From JAGWBG01 sp034421095 (GTDB taxonomy: Bacteria > Chloroflexota > Dehalococcoidia > Lucifugimonadales > JAGWBF01), in assembly GCA_034421095.1 (NCBI GenBank), contig DAOUKR010000025.1:1-64000 (forward strand): 64,000 bases of DNA, read 5' to 3'. The notes under the pieces are model-generated. The model had not been told where the DNA came from. It saw only the letters and a list, made by a program, of their open reading frames with translations, and did not search any database. This document shows, piece by piece, positions 34,471 through 42,584 of the stretch. The position numbers were made by a program, and so were the translations under genes. How positions within the stretch are numbered: position 1 is the first letter of the stretch; every line of letters begins with the position of its first letter.

Positions 34471-35400
34471 TCACACTGCGGTCTCAATGGCTTTCTGTTT
34501 CAATGCTAGTGCGAAGTCAACCAACTCCTTGCCACTATCACGGTAGTTGGTATACGATTCCGTAATGCTCCAGCCATGGAACAAACCTAGTTGGCAAACT
34601 GTTATTTCATCCCGCTTTTCATCCACATAGACTTGCATATTTAACCATTGGTACTCAATCATGGTTGTCGAACCTATTTGCTTGTGGCGTGTCTCTTCAC
34701 GGCGTTCGTTCTTCGTCATTTCTAGAGCAAAGCTTAATTTGACAAGATCCATAGCAGCCCTGCGTATCTCATGCCTACTTGGAGGAATAGGTTCAAAGTC
34801 ATTCTCAGTGTGATGAAACCAATTCCTCACCCACACGGGCAAAGCAATCAGTTCACCTTCAGGACAACGAGGCGACTTGTACGAGACCTTCGGGCTCCCT
34901 GCATAGTTTATTAGCAAGTCACTCATTTTCCTCAGGGGAACTGTCTTGCGTATAAACTTCTCAGATATAGCACTGCGCACTGCGATGCCCCAACAGCGCC
35001 AAAACATAGCAAATATAGAGTTCTCGTGCTGCAGTTCATCGTATGGACGAGTTACCATTTTTGAACCCCATTTTCGGTCGTCAAGTGTGTCTATAATAGG
35101 TATAACTAAGTCGTGTAAGTCTTTTCGGTTCTCTTCTACCTCAACTGTCGATAAGGGAGAGACAAATATTTCATTAAGTATGCATGCAAATCCCCAAATC
35201 TCTAATCGAGTTCCGTAGCACAGTAGGCGGTAGATGTCTATATATCTCTCAATAGCATCGGCGTCAATCTTTCCCGGGTTTTTGAAATTTACGGTCAATC
35301 CGCTTGGTAGAGTAGTTTGTACCAAGGGCATCGCAATGTCCAAGGGCTGCAGCTTCGTCGTCTTAGGAGCTATCCAAGTTCGATCGTTGTCTTCCATCAC
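34471..35400 (-). CDS. Unrecognised protein, partner of the methyltransferase-HNH gene
   Basis: The 309-residue protein is not recognised. It is mostly helical and soluble, with no transmembrane segment or signal; visible features are RLLCYGTRLEIWGFACILNEIF near residue 58, many Trp residues (KWGSK, FWRCWG, WVRNWFHHTE) and a C-terminal strand-rich part (IEYQWLNMQVYVDEKRDEI). No nuclease, ATPase or zinc motif is obvious. It starts 15 bases after the methyltransferase-HNH gene on the same strand, so it is likely co-transcribed. Its base composition is lower in G+C than the neighbours, suggesting acquisition. A restriction or specificity partner is possible but unproven. Confidence 0.55.
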   Translation of the reverse strand: MMEDNDRTWIAPKTTKLQPLDIAMPLVQTTLPSGLTVNFKNPGKIDADAIERYIDIYRLLCYGTRLEIWGFACILNEIFVSPLSTVEVEENRKDLHDLVIPIIDTLDDRKWGSKMVTRPYDELQHENSIFAMFWRCWGIAVRSAISEKFIRKTVPLRKMSDLLINYAGSPKVSYKSPRCPEGELIALPVWVRNWFHHTENDFEPIPPSRHEIRRAAMDLVKLSFALEMTKNERREETRHKQIGSTTMIEYQWLNMQVYVDEKRDEITVCQLGLFHGWSITESYTNYRDSGKELVDFALALKQKAIETAV

Positions 35401-35415
35401 AGCACCCTCCTCTTC

Positions 35416-36900
35416 CTACGCTACGGCCATCTCCTTCAGCCGTGCCATCAGGTACTCTTGGGGTCTGTCTCCCTTCATAGAGTTACAGGCTCCACAGAGC
35501 AGTTGCAAGTTCTCCAGGTGGTCCGTCCCGCCCCTGCTCTGGGGTACGATGTGGTCTACCGTGAAGTTGCGGAAGGGGAACATCACCTTGCATCCGCCGC
35601 ATAGGCCCTCTTGCTGGCCGAAGAGGACGTGTTTGTTCTGGCGGTAGTTCTTGGGGGCCTCGATGTCGGTGCGCTTGGGAACATCGGTGCGGGCTGTGAC
35701 GTATCCGTGATGAAAGAGGCTGCCCATTGCCTGTTGAAGCCTCATGTTCACAAGCTCGACGGCCTTTGGGGAAATGTCTATGCCTACCCATTTCCGATTG
35801 AGTTTGTCAGCAGCAACGCAGGCCGTAGCACAACCGCAGAAGGGGTCTAGCACCACGTTTCCCTCGTTGGAGGATGCCCTGATGATGCGCTCCAAGAGGG
35901 CCAGTGGTTTCTGTGTCGGGTAGCCGACCTTCTCCTTGCTGGCCGCTTCCAGCCTGTTCACATCTGCGAAAATGTCCTCGACCGCCGTACCGTTGGTGGA
36001 CGCCAGATACCGCTTGAGACAGGGCATTCCCGTTCCACCTCTTGGCCAAGCAATTAACCCAGCAGCGTCCAGGGCGTCTAGTCGGCTGTGAACGCCGGGG
36101 TATTCGTCGGGCCAGCCGGGTATCAGTCCATGCTCAATAATGTAATCATTCATGCCACCTTGGGTGGGCGTCCGCCAATGGTTCCCTACCTTTCCAGGGT
36201 CAACCCCACGCCAAGGTTCCCCGGATTCGCCCAATCTCAGGCCGCTGGCAGTTAGCTGATCTGACCGCCAGCGGCCCCTTTCGTCTTCATTGCGATATGC
36301 CCTTTTGACATAATCTTCCGAGTGGGGTTGGTATTGGGTATTCCAGGTGTAGGTATTGCTCCTGGAATAGAAGAGCATCACATCATGGACTCGCCCGTAT
36401 CGTTTGGCGTCAGAGCGCCCCGACGTACGTTTCCAGACTACTTCGTTCTGAAAGTTCCCCTGCCCATATACAGCATCCATCATCAGTTTCAGATAGTGGC
36501 TGGCAGTAGGGTCACAGTGGAGGTAGATGCTCCCCGTAGGCTTCAGCACCCGCCTCATCTCCAGCAGCCTCACGGCCATCATGGTCAGGTAGGACTGCAT
36601 TCCCTTGCCGTGGGTGAGTCTGGAGGTTTGGAGGAGGTCGGCGACTGCGGGTTGCTCATCGGCTATCAGCCCCATCCAGGCCACGTCAAGGTCTGAGAGA
36701 GTCCAGGTGTCCTTGAAGGCCGCGCCCGCCGCCGCGCTGCCCACAGGGGCGGCGTAGTTCTGGTTGGAGTTGAAGGGAGGATCCAGGTAGATAAGGTCAA
36801 CGCACTCAGAGTTCATCCCCCGGAGTATATCCAGGTTGTCACCCGTCCAAATCGTCTTGTCGGCGAAGTTCGGCTCTGCCAAAACTGAATCTCCTGCCAT
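35416..36900 (-). CDS. Fusion of a DNA methyltransferase and an HNH nuclease
   Basis: The 494-residue protein has the beta-class amino-methyltransferase order: motif IV DLIYLDPPFNSNQNY (DPPF at residues 40-43) ahead of motif I, VLDPFCGCATACVAADKLNRKWVGIDIS near residue 365, with PTQKPLALLERII upstream of it. The C-terminal 70 residues form an HNH domain: CGGC, FTVDHIVPQSRGGTDHLENLQLLCGAC and NSMKG, with two CxxC pairs and the HNH histidine. The DPPF motif indicates N6-adenine or N4-cytosine methylation. A methylase joined to a nuclease in one chain suggests a single-protein modification/cleavage enzyme or a nuclease guided by methylation status. No matching separate restriction enzyme lies beside it. 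Confidence 0.82.
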   Translation of the reverse strand: MAGDSVLAEPNFADKTIWTGDNLDILRGMNSECVDLIYLDPPFNSNQNYAAPVGSAAAGAAFKDTWTLSDLDVAWMGLIADEQPAVADLLQTSRLTHGKGMQSYLTMMAVRLLEMRRVLKPTGSIYLHCDPTASHYLKLMMDAVYGQGNFQNEVVWKRTSGRSDAKRYGRVHDVMLFYSRSNTYTWNTQYQPHSEDYVKRAYRNEDERGRWRSDQLTASGLRLGESGEPWRGVDPGKVGNHWRTPTQGGMNDYIIEHGLIPGWPDEYPGVHSRLDALDAAGLIAWPRGGTGMPCLKRYLASTNGTAVEDIFADVNRLEAASKEKVGYPTQKPLALLERIIRASSNEGNVVLDPFCGCATACVAADKLNRKWVGIDISPKAVELVNMRLQQAMGSLFHHGYVTARTDVPKRTDIEAPKNYRQNKHVLFGQQEGLCGGCKVMFPFRNFTVDHIVPQSRGGTDHLENLQLLCGACNSMKGDRPQEYLMARLKEMAVA

Positions 36901-36993
36901 ATATTCGTGATGAGCGAAGGCTGTTCAATAATAATCAGAACATCATATCTCAATTCATTATAACTCCAAACTATCGGGATTCCCACTGGGCCA

Positions 36994-37031
36994 TCACCCT
37001 CATCCCGGCCTTCTCCCATCGAGGGAGAAGG
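36994..37031. repeat. Short hairpin repeat
   Basis: CCTTCTCCC at 37009-37017 pairs with GGGAGAAGG at 37023-37031 around a five-base loop, preceded by TCACCCTCATCCCGG at 36995-37008. Elements with this CCCTCATCC and CTTCTCCC pattern are common intergenic repeats in many bacteria. It lies in the divergent gap between the methyltransferase gene and the oxidoreductase genes, where no further gene is seen. Confidence 0.5.
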
Positions 37032-37098
37032 AGCTTCTGAGACGCCTCTTATGCCATTATGTCAATTTCTGGAAGACCCTGTGGCAAACGTCTTTTCG

Positions 37099-37282
37099 TT
37101 GACAAACCACATCTGGCAATGATATATTGAACGGGGCAGTCTCCTCGACGCTCTTCCGATTGCCCCACGTCGGTGAGGAAAAGTATGGCCTAGTTTGAGA
37201 AGAACACGCCGCCGGAATAATTGGCGGATGAGCCGGGCCTGCGAGCCCGGCGCTTTATGGTCTATCTAAAGGAGGATACCGG
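37099..37282 (+). promoter_or_regulatory. Promoter and structured leader of the oxidoreductase genes
   Basis: TTGACA at 37099-37104 (6 of 6), an 18-bp spacer and TATATT at 37123-37128 (5 of 6). The leader of about 150 bases up to the ATG at 37283 contains two G+C-rich stems: CCGCC (near 37210) with GGCGG (near 37223), and GCCGGGC at 37232-37238 with GCCCGGC at 37245-37251. AAAGGAGG stands nine bases before the start. No T-run follows the stems, so a terminator-type attenuator is not evident. Confidence 0.55.
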
Positions 37283-38983
37283 ATGCAGACGCAAGATTTC
37301 GTAGTCCGGTTCGCGGGAGAAGGTGGCCAGGGCGTAGTCACCGCAGCCGAGATGTTAGCCAGGGCGGCTGCTTCTGTCGGTTACCACGTCCAGACCTTCG
37401 CAACCTTCCCGTCCCAGATTATGGGAGGCCCGACCTGGACTCAGACGCGAATCTCCACCACCCCGGTACTGAGCCCCGGGGATGCCCTGGACGTGCTGGT
37501 GGCCCTGAACCTGGAGGCCTACGAGACTCACCATGAGGAGGTCGGCGATAGCGGGGTGGTTCTCCACGACTCCGCCTTCGAGGTATCCTCCGACGGCCAA
37601 GCCATCGGAATTCCCTTCGACGACCTTGCCAGACAAGCCGGTGAGGCCCGTTCCGCCAACATGGTAATCATAGGCGCCCTGGCTCACCTGGTGAACATGC
37701 CCCTGGACTACTTCGAGGAGTTCGTAAGGGGACGCTTTGCGGGGCGCGACGCCATCATAGAAGCTAACATCAAAGCCCTTAGCCTGGGCCATGAGCACGC
37801 CGCCACCAGCGAGATGCAGCTGGGCCAGCTAAGCGCTCCCACCAAACCCGACTACGAGCAGTTGCTGCTCAAAGGCAACGAGGCGCTCTCCCTGGGAGCC
37901 ATAGCCGCAGGGCTGGAATTCTACGCGGGCTACCCCATCTCTCCGGCTACCACCATCCTCGTATACATGGAACGGAACCTGACGGGGCCGGGGAAGTTCG
38001 CCTACCAGGTAAGCTCGGAGATCGAGTCCATCGCCGCCATTCTGGGGGCGGGCTTCGCAGGCAAGAAAGCAATGACCGCCACCGCCGGGCCCGGATTCTC
38101 CCTGATGAGCGAAGGACTGGGACTGGGGTGGATGGCAGAGATACCCCTGGTGGTCGTGGACGTACAGCGTGGCGGTCCCGCCACAGGGCTGCCGACCAAG
38201 ACGGAGCAATCAGACCTGCTGTCGTGCCTCCATCCCGCCCACGGCGACGTGGCGTTGCCCGTCATAGCAGTGGGCAGCGTCGAGGAGTGTTTCTACGCAG
38301 CGGCCAAGGCGCTCAACTGGGCCGAACGGTACCAGGGGCCGGTGATACTGATGACCGAGATGTCCCTGGCCGAGCGCGCTCAGAATATCCCCAAGCCCGA
38401 CCTCTCGAAGCTCGCAGTAGAGGCCAGAAAGTCCTACGAGGGGAGTAACGGATACCAGCGCTACGACGGATTCGAGCTGTCGCCAATTCCTATCCCAGGT
38501 CAGCCGGGCTCTTATGTCGCCAATGGCAGCGAGCACGACGCCATCGGAGACACCACCCACCTGCCCAGCCGGCACATCCAGATGACTCAGCGGCGCTTCA
38601 GCAAGCTGACGCTGCTGGAGGACGACGACTACGAAGCCGAAAACCAGGATGAACCCATAGCCATAATGACCTGGGGCGGTTCCAAGGGACCGACGCTGGA
38701 GGCGTACAACGCCCTGAAGGCCCAGGGACAACGGGTCGCATGGTATTACACCACGCAGCTTCACCCCCTGCCTCCAAAACTGCTGGAAGAGTTGAGGCAG
38801 AAGGACCTGGTAATCGTACCCGAGCTTAACTACCAGGGCCAGTTCTCAGGCATACTGCGTTCCCAGGGCGTCCGCGCGGAATCTATCACCCAGTACACCG
38901 GTCTGCCCTTCAAGGTCAGGGACCTGGTAAAGAGCATAACCGCTATGGTAAATTCCCAGAAAAGGGGGATGGTCGAAGCATGA
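37283..38983 (+). CDS. 2-oxoacid:acceptor oxidoreductase, fused gamma-alpha subunit
   Basis: The 566-residue protein starts with the gamma domain (VRFAGEGGQGVVTAAEMLARAA, residues 8-29, through about 185) and continues as the alpha chain with AIAAGLEFYAGYPISPATTILVYMERNL, the pyrimidine-binding region with EIESIAAILGAGFAGKKAMTATAGPGFSLM, and the C-terminal domain II with AIMTWGGSKGPTLEAY. This is the KorA arrangement for CoA-dependent oxidation of 2-oxoglutarate or another 2-oxoacid, with ferredoxin as electron acceptor. It overlaps the beta gene by four bases. Confidence 0.9.
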   Translation: MQTQDFVVRFAGEGGQGVVTAAEMLARAAASVGYHVQTFATFPSQIMGGPTWTQTRISTTPVLSPGDALDVLVALNLEAYETHHEEVGDSGVVLHDSAFEVSSDGQAIGIPFDDLARQAGEARSANMVIIGALAHLVNMPLDYFEEFVRGRFAGRDAIIEANIKALSLGHEHAATSEMQLGQLSAPTKPDYEQLLLKGNEALSLGAIAAGLEFYAGYPISPATTILVYMERNLTGPGKFAYQVSSEIESIAAILGAGFAGKKAMTATAGPGFSLMSEGLGLGWMAEIPLVVVDVQRGGPATGLPTKTEQSDLLSCLHPAHGDVALPVIAVGSVEECFYAAAKALNWAERYQGPVILMTEMSLAERAQNIPKPDLSKLAVEARKSYEGSNGYQRYDGFELSPIPIPGQPGSYVANGSEHDAIGDTTHLPSRHIQMTQRRFSKLTLLEDDDYEAENQDEPIAIMTWGGSKGPTLEAYNALKAQGQRVAWYYTTQLHPLPPKLLEELRQKDLVIVPELNYQGQFSGILRSQGVRAESITQYTGLPFKVRDLVKSITAMVNSQKRGMVEA

Positions 38984-39846
38984 GTGCAAAGAACCCGGAA
39001 TACGACTTCAAGTGGTGCCCAGGCTGCGGCGACTTTGGAGTGCGCCGGTCCCTGGAGTTTGCTGTGGCTGACCGCCTCAAGCAGACGAACCTCCCCATGG
39101 AAAACAACGTCGTGGTAGCCGGGATTGGCTGCTCCGGCAACCTGGTACACCTGCTGGAAGGGCCGCAGCCCTACGGGTTTCACGGCATCCACGGCAGGTC
39201 GCTGCCGATAGCCATGGGGGTCAAGATGGCCCGCCCGGACCTGAACGTGGTCATCGTCGCCGGCGACGGAGACTTCCTGAGCATTGGCGGCGAGCACATA
39301 GGACCACAGGCCGCCCGGAATCTGAACGTTTGCGCGGTAGTCATGGACAACGGCGTTTACGGCCTGACAAAGGGGCAGAGTTCCCCCACTACGGAGTTGG
39401 GCCAGACCACCAGTTCCACACCCTATGGCAAGATAGAATCCGCCATGAACCCTCTCGAGCTTTATCTTACCCTGGGGGTCTCTTTCATCGCTTCGGGATT
39501 CTCCAGCCAGCCGAGAGTCCTCGCCAAGATGATTGCAGAGGGCATGGAACACCCCGGCTTTTCCATCGTCCACGTGCAGTCGCCTTGCACCACCTATAAT
39601 GACACCTTCGAAATAATCAAAGGCAATCCCAAGAAGGGCATCGAGCCCACTATGTGGGAGATCCCCAAGGACCACGACCCCTCAGACCGCAGGGCCGCCT
39701 ACGACGTGATTCAGGAAGGAGGCCTCCCAGTCGGGATCGTCTATAAGGACGCAAGTCGCCCTACCCTGGACCGCAGGGTGGAGATGATATATGAAAAGGT
39801 CCCAACGAAGAGCGCCCAGCAACTCATAGACTCTTTCGAACTCTGA
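38980..39846 (+). CDS. 2-oxoacid:acceptor oxidoreductase, beta subunit (thiamine diphosphate-binding)
   Basis: The 288-residue beta chain has the CPGCGD motif (YDFKWCPGCGDFGVRR, residues 8-23), the thiamine-diphosphate site VIVAGDGDFLSIGGEHIG followed by NVCAVVMDNGVYGLTKGQSSPTT, and the iron-sulfur/CoA-associated C-terminal part with VQSPCTTYND. Overlap of four bases (ATGA) with the alpha gene indicates translational coupling. The pair forms the active enzyme; no separate delta ferredoxin subunit gene is adjacent, so the electron acceptor is supplied elsewhere. Confidence 0.91.
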   Translation: MSAKNPEYDFKWCPGCGDFGVRRSLEFAVADRLKQTNLPMENNVVVAGIGCSGNLVHLLEGPQPYGFHGIHGRSLPIAMGVKMARPDLNVVIVAGDGDFLSIGGEHIGPQAARNLNVCAVVMDNGVYGLTKGQSSPTTELGQTTSSTPYGKIESAMNPLELYLTLGVSFIASGFSSQPRVLAKMIAEGMEHPGFSIVHVQSPCTTYNDTFEIIKGNPKKGIEPTMWEIPKDHDPSDRRAAYDVIQEGGLPVGIVYKDASRPTLDRRVEMIYEKVPTKSAQQLIDSFEL

Positions 39847-39871
39847 GGCCACCGTGCAACCAGGCTAAAAA

Positions 39872-39903
39872 TCAGGGCACCTCATAGTCACGAGGTGCCC
39901 TGA
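39872..39903. terminator. Bidirectional terminator
   Basis: TCAGGGCACCTC at 39872-39883 pairs perfectly with 39892-39903 around an eight-base loop, with A-runs on the left and ATTTT on the right. It lies between the converging oxidoreductase operon and sigma factor gene and can serve both. Confidence 0.8.
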
Positions 39904-39927
39904 ACTATTTTCGGAATAGTTGATTGA

Positions 39928-40455
39928 CTACTGCTTCTGCCTGACGTACTCTTCAAGATGCTTCCTCAACAGGACTCTGCCACGGTGCAACTTCGACTTG
40001 ATGGAAGAAACGGTAGTCTCAAGGATTTCAGCTGCCTCATCATTGGACAGGCCCTCTACGTCACGCAGGGCCACAACCACTCGAAGCTGTGGCGGCAGCA
40101 ATGCCAGTCCGTTTTCCAAATGCTCCCACAACTCGGCGTTAATGGCGGCGCTCTCCGGCCCCTCCGTCCAACTCACCAACTCGGTGTCATCGTATCCGGT
40201 CTGGGTGAGGTAGAACTTGCGCCGGTCCTTTCTGAGCTTCATAAGAGCCGAGTTTACGGCTATACGGTATAGCCAGGTGCTCACCGATGAGTCACCCCGA
40301 AATTTTCCGAAATTCTTATAGGCGGATATAAAGGCATCTTGAGAAGCATCTTCCGCGTCGGCCTGATTTCCCAATATGCGGTAGACCACGTTATAGACAA
40401 AACCGCCATATTGCTCCACTATGCTTTCATAGTCATAGTCGGCCGGGCTAGCCAT
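39928..40455 (-). CDS. ECF-type RNA polymerase sigma factor
   Basis: About 175 residues with sigma region 2 (YRILGNQADAEDASQDAFISAYKNFGKFRGDSSVSTWLYRIAVN) and region 4 (LPPQLRVVVALRDVEGLSNDEAAEILETTVSSIKSKLHRGRVLLRKHL), without regions 1.1 and 3: the ECF sigma architecture. The start at 40455 is used because AGGG precedes it; an upstream ATG at 40500 has no ribosome-binding site. The gene is divergent from the anti-sigma candidate at 40583, separated by the promoter region. It likely responds to an envelope or redox signal; target genes are unknown. Confidence 0.9.
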   Translation of the reverse strand: MASPADYDYESIVEQYGGFVYNVVYRILGNQADAEDASQDAFISAYKNFGKFRGDSSVSTWLYRIAVNSALMKLRKDRRKFYLTQTGYDDTELVSWTEGPESAAINAELWEHLENGLALLPPQLRVVVALRDVEGLSNDEAAEILETTVSSIKSKLHRGRVLLRKHLEEYVRQKQ

Positions 40456-40534
40456 GCCTGCACCCTGACCTTTCGAGGCCGCATTCTTTTCCCATATCAC
40501 GCGTCTGAACCTGAGAGAGTATAACCAAAAGATG

Positions 40535-40563
40535 TTGCTCTCCTGGCAAAGTCAGTTTACAAT
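40535..40563 (+). promoter_or_regulatory. Promoter for the anti-sigma factor gene
   Basis: TTGCTC at 40535-40540 (4 of 6), a 17-bp spacer and TACAAT at 40558-40563 (5 of 6). The start codon at 40583 follows about 13 bases after the expected transcription start, so the leader is very short. Confidence 0.55.
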
Positions 40564-40582
40564 AATGGCGGGAGAGCAGGAA

Positions 40583-40870
40583 ATGTTCAGGTTGAGCAGT
40601 GTAATAGGACTCTTCAGGAAGACGGGTCCCAACTGTCTGGAAGTGCGGAAACACTCTTCCAAGTACATGGAAGGAGACCTCTCTCCGTCTCGATTGCAAA
40701 TGTTTCGAGACCATATAGCGAATTGCCGGCTTTGTCAGGGCTTCATAGACAGCCTTGCATCAGTTGTAAACATGCTGTCCAATCTGCCCAGGGTGCAGTC
40801 CCCGCCTACGCTCAAGCAGTCCATCGTCCAGGCCGTAAGAGAGCAGGAGCACAAGGGAGTATCGGGATAG
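40583..40870 (+). CDS. Anti-sigma factor with zinc-finger (ZAS/zf-HC2-like) domain
   Basis: About 95 residues. The segment EVRKHSSKYMEGDLSPSRLQMFRDHIANCRLCQGFI contains the HxxxCxxC motif (HIANCRLC) typical of zinc-binding anti-sigma domains; the residue upstream that should be the first Cys or His is the His in RKHSSKY. The C-terminal part is helical and lacks a membrane segment, so it would act as a soluble anti-sigma factor that holds the divergent ECF sigma factor inactive. GGGAG lies eight bases before the ATG at 40583. Partner assignment is by proximity only. Confidence 0.8.
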   Translation: MFRLSSVIGLFRKTGPNCLEVRKHSSKYMEGDLSPSRLQMFRDHIANCRLCQGFIDSLASVVNMLSNLPRVQSPPTLKQSIVQAVREQEHKGVSG

Positions 40871-40995
40871 ACTTATCTCGGAGCGGCGCTGACGGCCAGG
40901 GCTTACCACATCGGACAAGGTATCGCTACGTCTTCCGGGAAGACTTAACCCCTCGGACCAGAGCCACCACCAGGGACTCCAGGCATCAATGAGCT

Positions 40996-41463
40996 TTAGG
41001 TCTCTTCAGTCAACGCCTGGTATTTGGAAGGACATTTCACAATTACCGTGTCAGCGTGGAACACCTCGTCAGCACCGTAGCTGCCTTCCAACACTACATC
41101 GGAATGCGGATTGAAGAAAAGGTCCGGGATTGTCCCGGTATAAGTAGCGTTCATCACCTGGTCGTTGTCAGTCAAGATAAAGTTCGCCTGGGTAGTGGGG
41201 CGACCGTCCGATGATACCCTCTCGAAAGAATCGGGAAGTAGCTTGCCTACAACCCTCACACTTCTCCCGTCTTTACTCTGTTCATCGGCAACAAACTCAT
41301 CCACCGTCAGGTAATATAGGGTGTTGCCGGGGAAGGCCGCATAAATCAGATATCCCAGAGCCAAAGCCAGGACTACCCCAACCAGCAATAGCCTCGTCTT
41401 ATTGTTGAAGATGCGACTGCCAGGTGGAAGATTTGTCTGTGTTTCGGATTGACCCTCTAGCAC
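40996..41463 (-). CDS. ccmE: Cytochrome c maturation protein CcmE (CxxxY type)
   Basis: About 155 residues: a single N-terminal helix (RLLLVGVVLALALGYLIYAAF), then an OB-fold domain with VDEFVADEQSKDGRSVRVVGKLLPDSF, VLEGSYGADEVFHADTVIVKCPSKYQAL. CcmE holds heme covalently during transfer to CcmF; E. coli uses a His (HxxxY), whereas this protein has CPSKY, the CxxxY form known in archaea and some sulfate reducers and Gram-positive relatives. The start at GTG 41463 has GGAG about ten bases upstream; a GTG at 41514 would add an unlikely extension. Last gene of the ccm cluster. Confidence 0.88.
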   Translation of the reverse strand: MLEGQSETQTNLPPGSRIFNNKTRLLLVGVVLALALGYLIYAAFPGNTLYYLTVDEFVADEQSKDGRSVRVVGKLLPDSFERVSSDGRPTTQANFILTDNDQVMNATYTGTIPDLFFNPHSDVVLEGSYGADEVFHADTVIVKCPSKYQALTEET

Positions 41464-41602
41464 TTTCCGGCTTCTCCAAAGAATGTGATGTAATGGAGTT
41501 TCCTCAACCTGCACAGACCATCCATGGACATGGTTAACTCGCCCCGAATAGTTTCCTGTGTTCGATATTAACTATACAGCTACATAGCAAGACTTTCAAT
41601 CG

Positions 41603-41779
41603 CTACCCACCAGCGTGTGGCTCTTCCCTACCTCTTCCAAGCTCCAGGGCCTGTTTCAACTCCCGTATTTCCCTCTCCATTTCACGTTGACGCCTTGAGA
41701 CAAAGAACACGTAGATGAAGAAGACTACCCACACAACAGCGTAGGCCGCGAAAAGATAGGGCAGATTATCTGAAGGCAT
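41603..41779 (-). CDS. ccmD: CcmD-family small membrane protein
   Basis: A 58-residue frame with one membrane helix (YLFAAYAVVWVVFFIYVFFV) and a charged tail (SRRQREMEREIRELKQALELG), the form of CcmD, which helps release heme-loaded CcmE from CcmABC. GTGAGG precedes the ATG at 41779. It fits exactly between ccmC and ccmE in the conventional order, which supports the call more than the sequence itself. Confidence 0.8.
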   Translation of the reverse strand: MPSDNLPYLFAAYAVVWVVFFIYVFFVSRRQREMEREIRELKQALELGRGREEPHAGG

Positions 41780-41825
41780 TACCTCACCACCTTATGGGTG
41801 ACATTATTGTCCACCCATATAACGT

Positions 41826-42584
41826 TCAGCGATTCGATTGTCTCAAAGAGACCCCAGCTTTCCTTAAGGTGTCCTCCATCGTTCTCACGGCTAACCTCTC
41901 CCTGAGAATGAAGGCGAAGAGGAGGGTAAAGGTGAGCATGGAAAACATCAGGACCGACCTCATAGAAGATTCCAAGCTGCCAGTGTTCGCCAAAGGCCCG
42001 ACTACTGCCTCAGGATGGACCGACCGCCACCACTCCACCGCGAAATAGACTATGGGCACGTCAACGAACCCGATAATCCCCAGCACTGCGGCATAGGTCG
42101 CCCCTTGGGAACGATTGGGCGCATAGACTCTCAGCATAAGATAGGCCACGTATATTAGCCAGAGAATGAGAGATGTAGTCAGTCTCGGCTCCCACGTCCA
42201 CCACACACCCCACACCGGCTTGGCCCAGATGACACCTGTTATTAGGATGAGGGTGGCAAAAACTACCCCTATCTCTGCCGCAGAGTGGGCCAGGGCATCC
42301 CAGCGAAGGTCACGCTTCCAAAGGTAAAGTACGCTACCCACGAATACTATGAAGAAGGCCAGAAACGCCACCCATGCGATGGGAACGTGGAAGTAAAAGA
42401 TGCGCTGCACCTCGCCCAGGATGGCGTCCGTGGGTGCCCACATGAAGATTAGATAAAGGTTCACCACCATCAAGACACACGTCAGCGCCAGCAAAGCGAC
42501 TCTCAATGCCCAACTCGTCCCTTTTGATGCAAGAGCGGACTGCTTCAGCAGACGCTCACTCTCAGTCCTTTCCAAAGATGTCAC
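41826..42584 (-). CDS. ccmC: Heme exporter protein CcmC
   Basis: The 252-residue protein has six membrane helices with the tryptophan-rich loop GVWWTWEPRLTTSLILWLIYV, corresponding to the WWD domain that presents heme to CcmE, and histidines at the helix ends such as RIFYFHVPIAW. The start is GTG at 42584, which overlaps the ccmB stop by three bases; a TTG at 42575 is an alternative. Rightmost frames on the same strand that extend past this start belong to ccmB read in another frame. Confidence 0.93.
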   Translation of the reverse strand: MTSLERTESERLLKQSALASKGTSWALRVALLALTCVLMVVNLYLIFMWAPTDAILGEVQRIFYFHVPIAWVAFLAFFIVFVGSVLYLWKRDLRWDALAHSAAEIGVVFATLILITGVIWAKPVWGVWWTWEPRLTTSLILWLIYVAYLMLRVYAPNRSQGATYAAVLGIIGFVDVPIVYFAVEWWRSVHPEAVVGPLANTGSLESSMRSVLMFSMLTFTLLFAFILRERLAVRTMEDTLRKAGVSLRQSNR

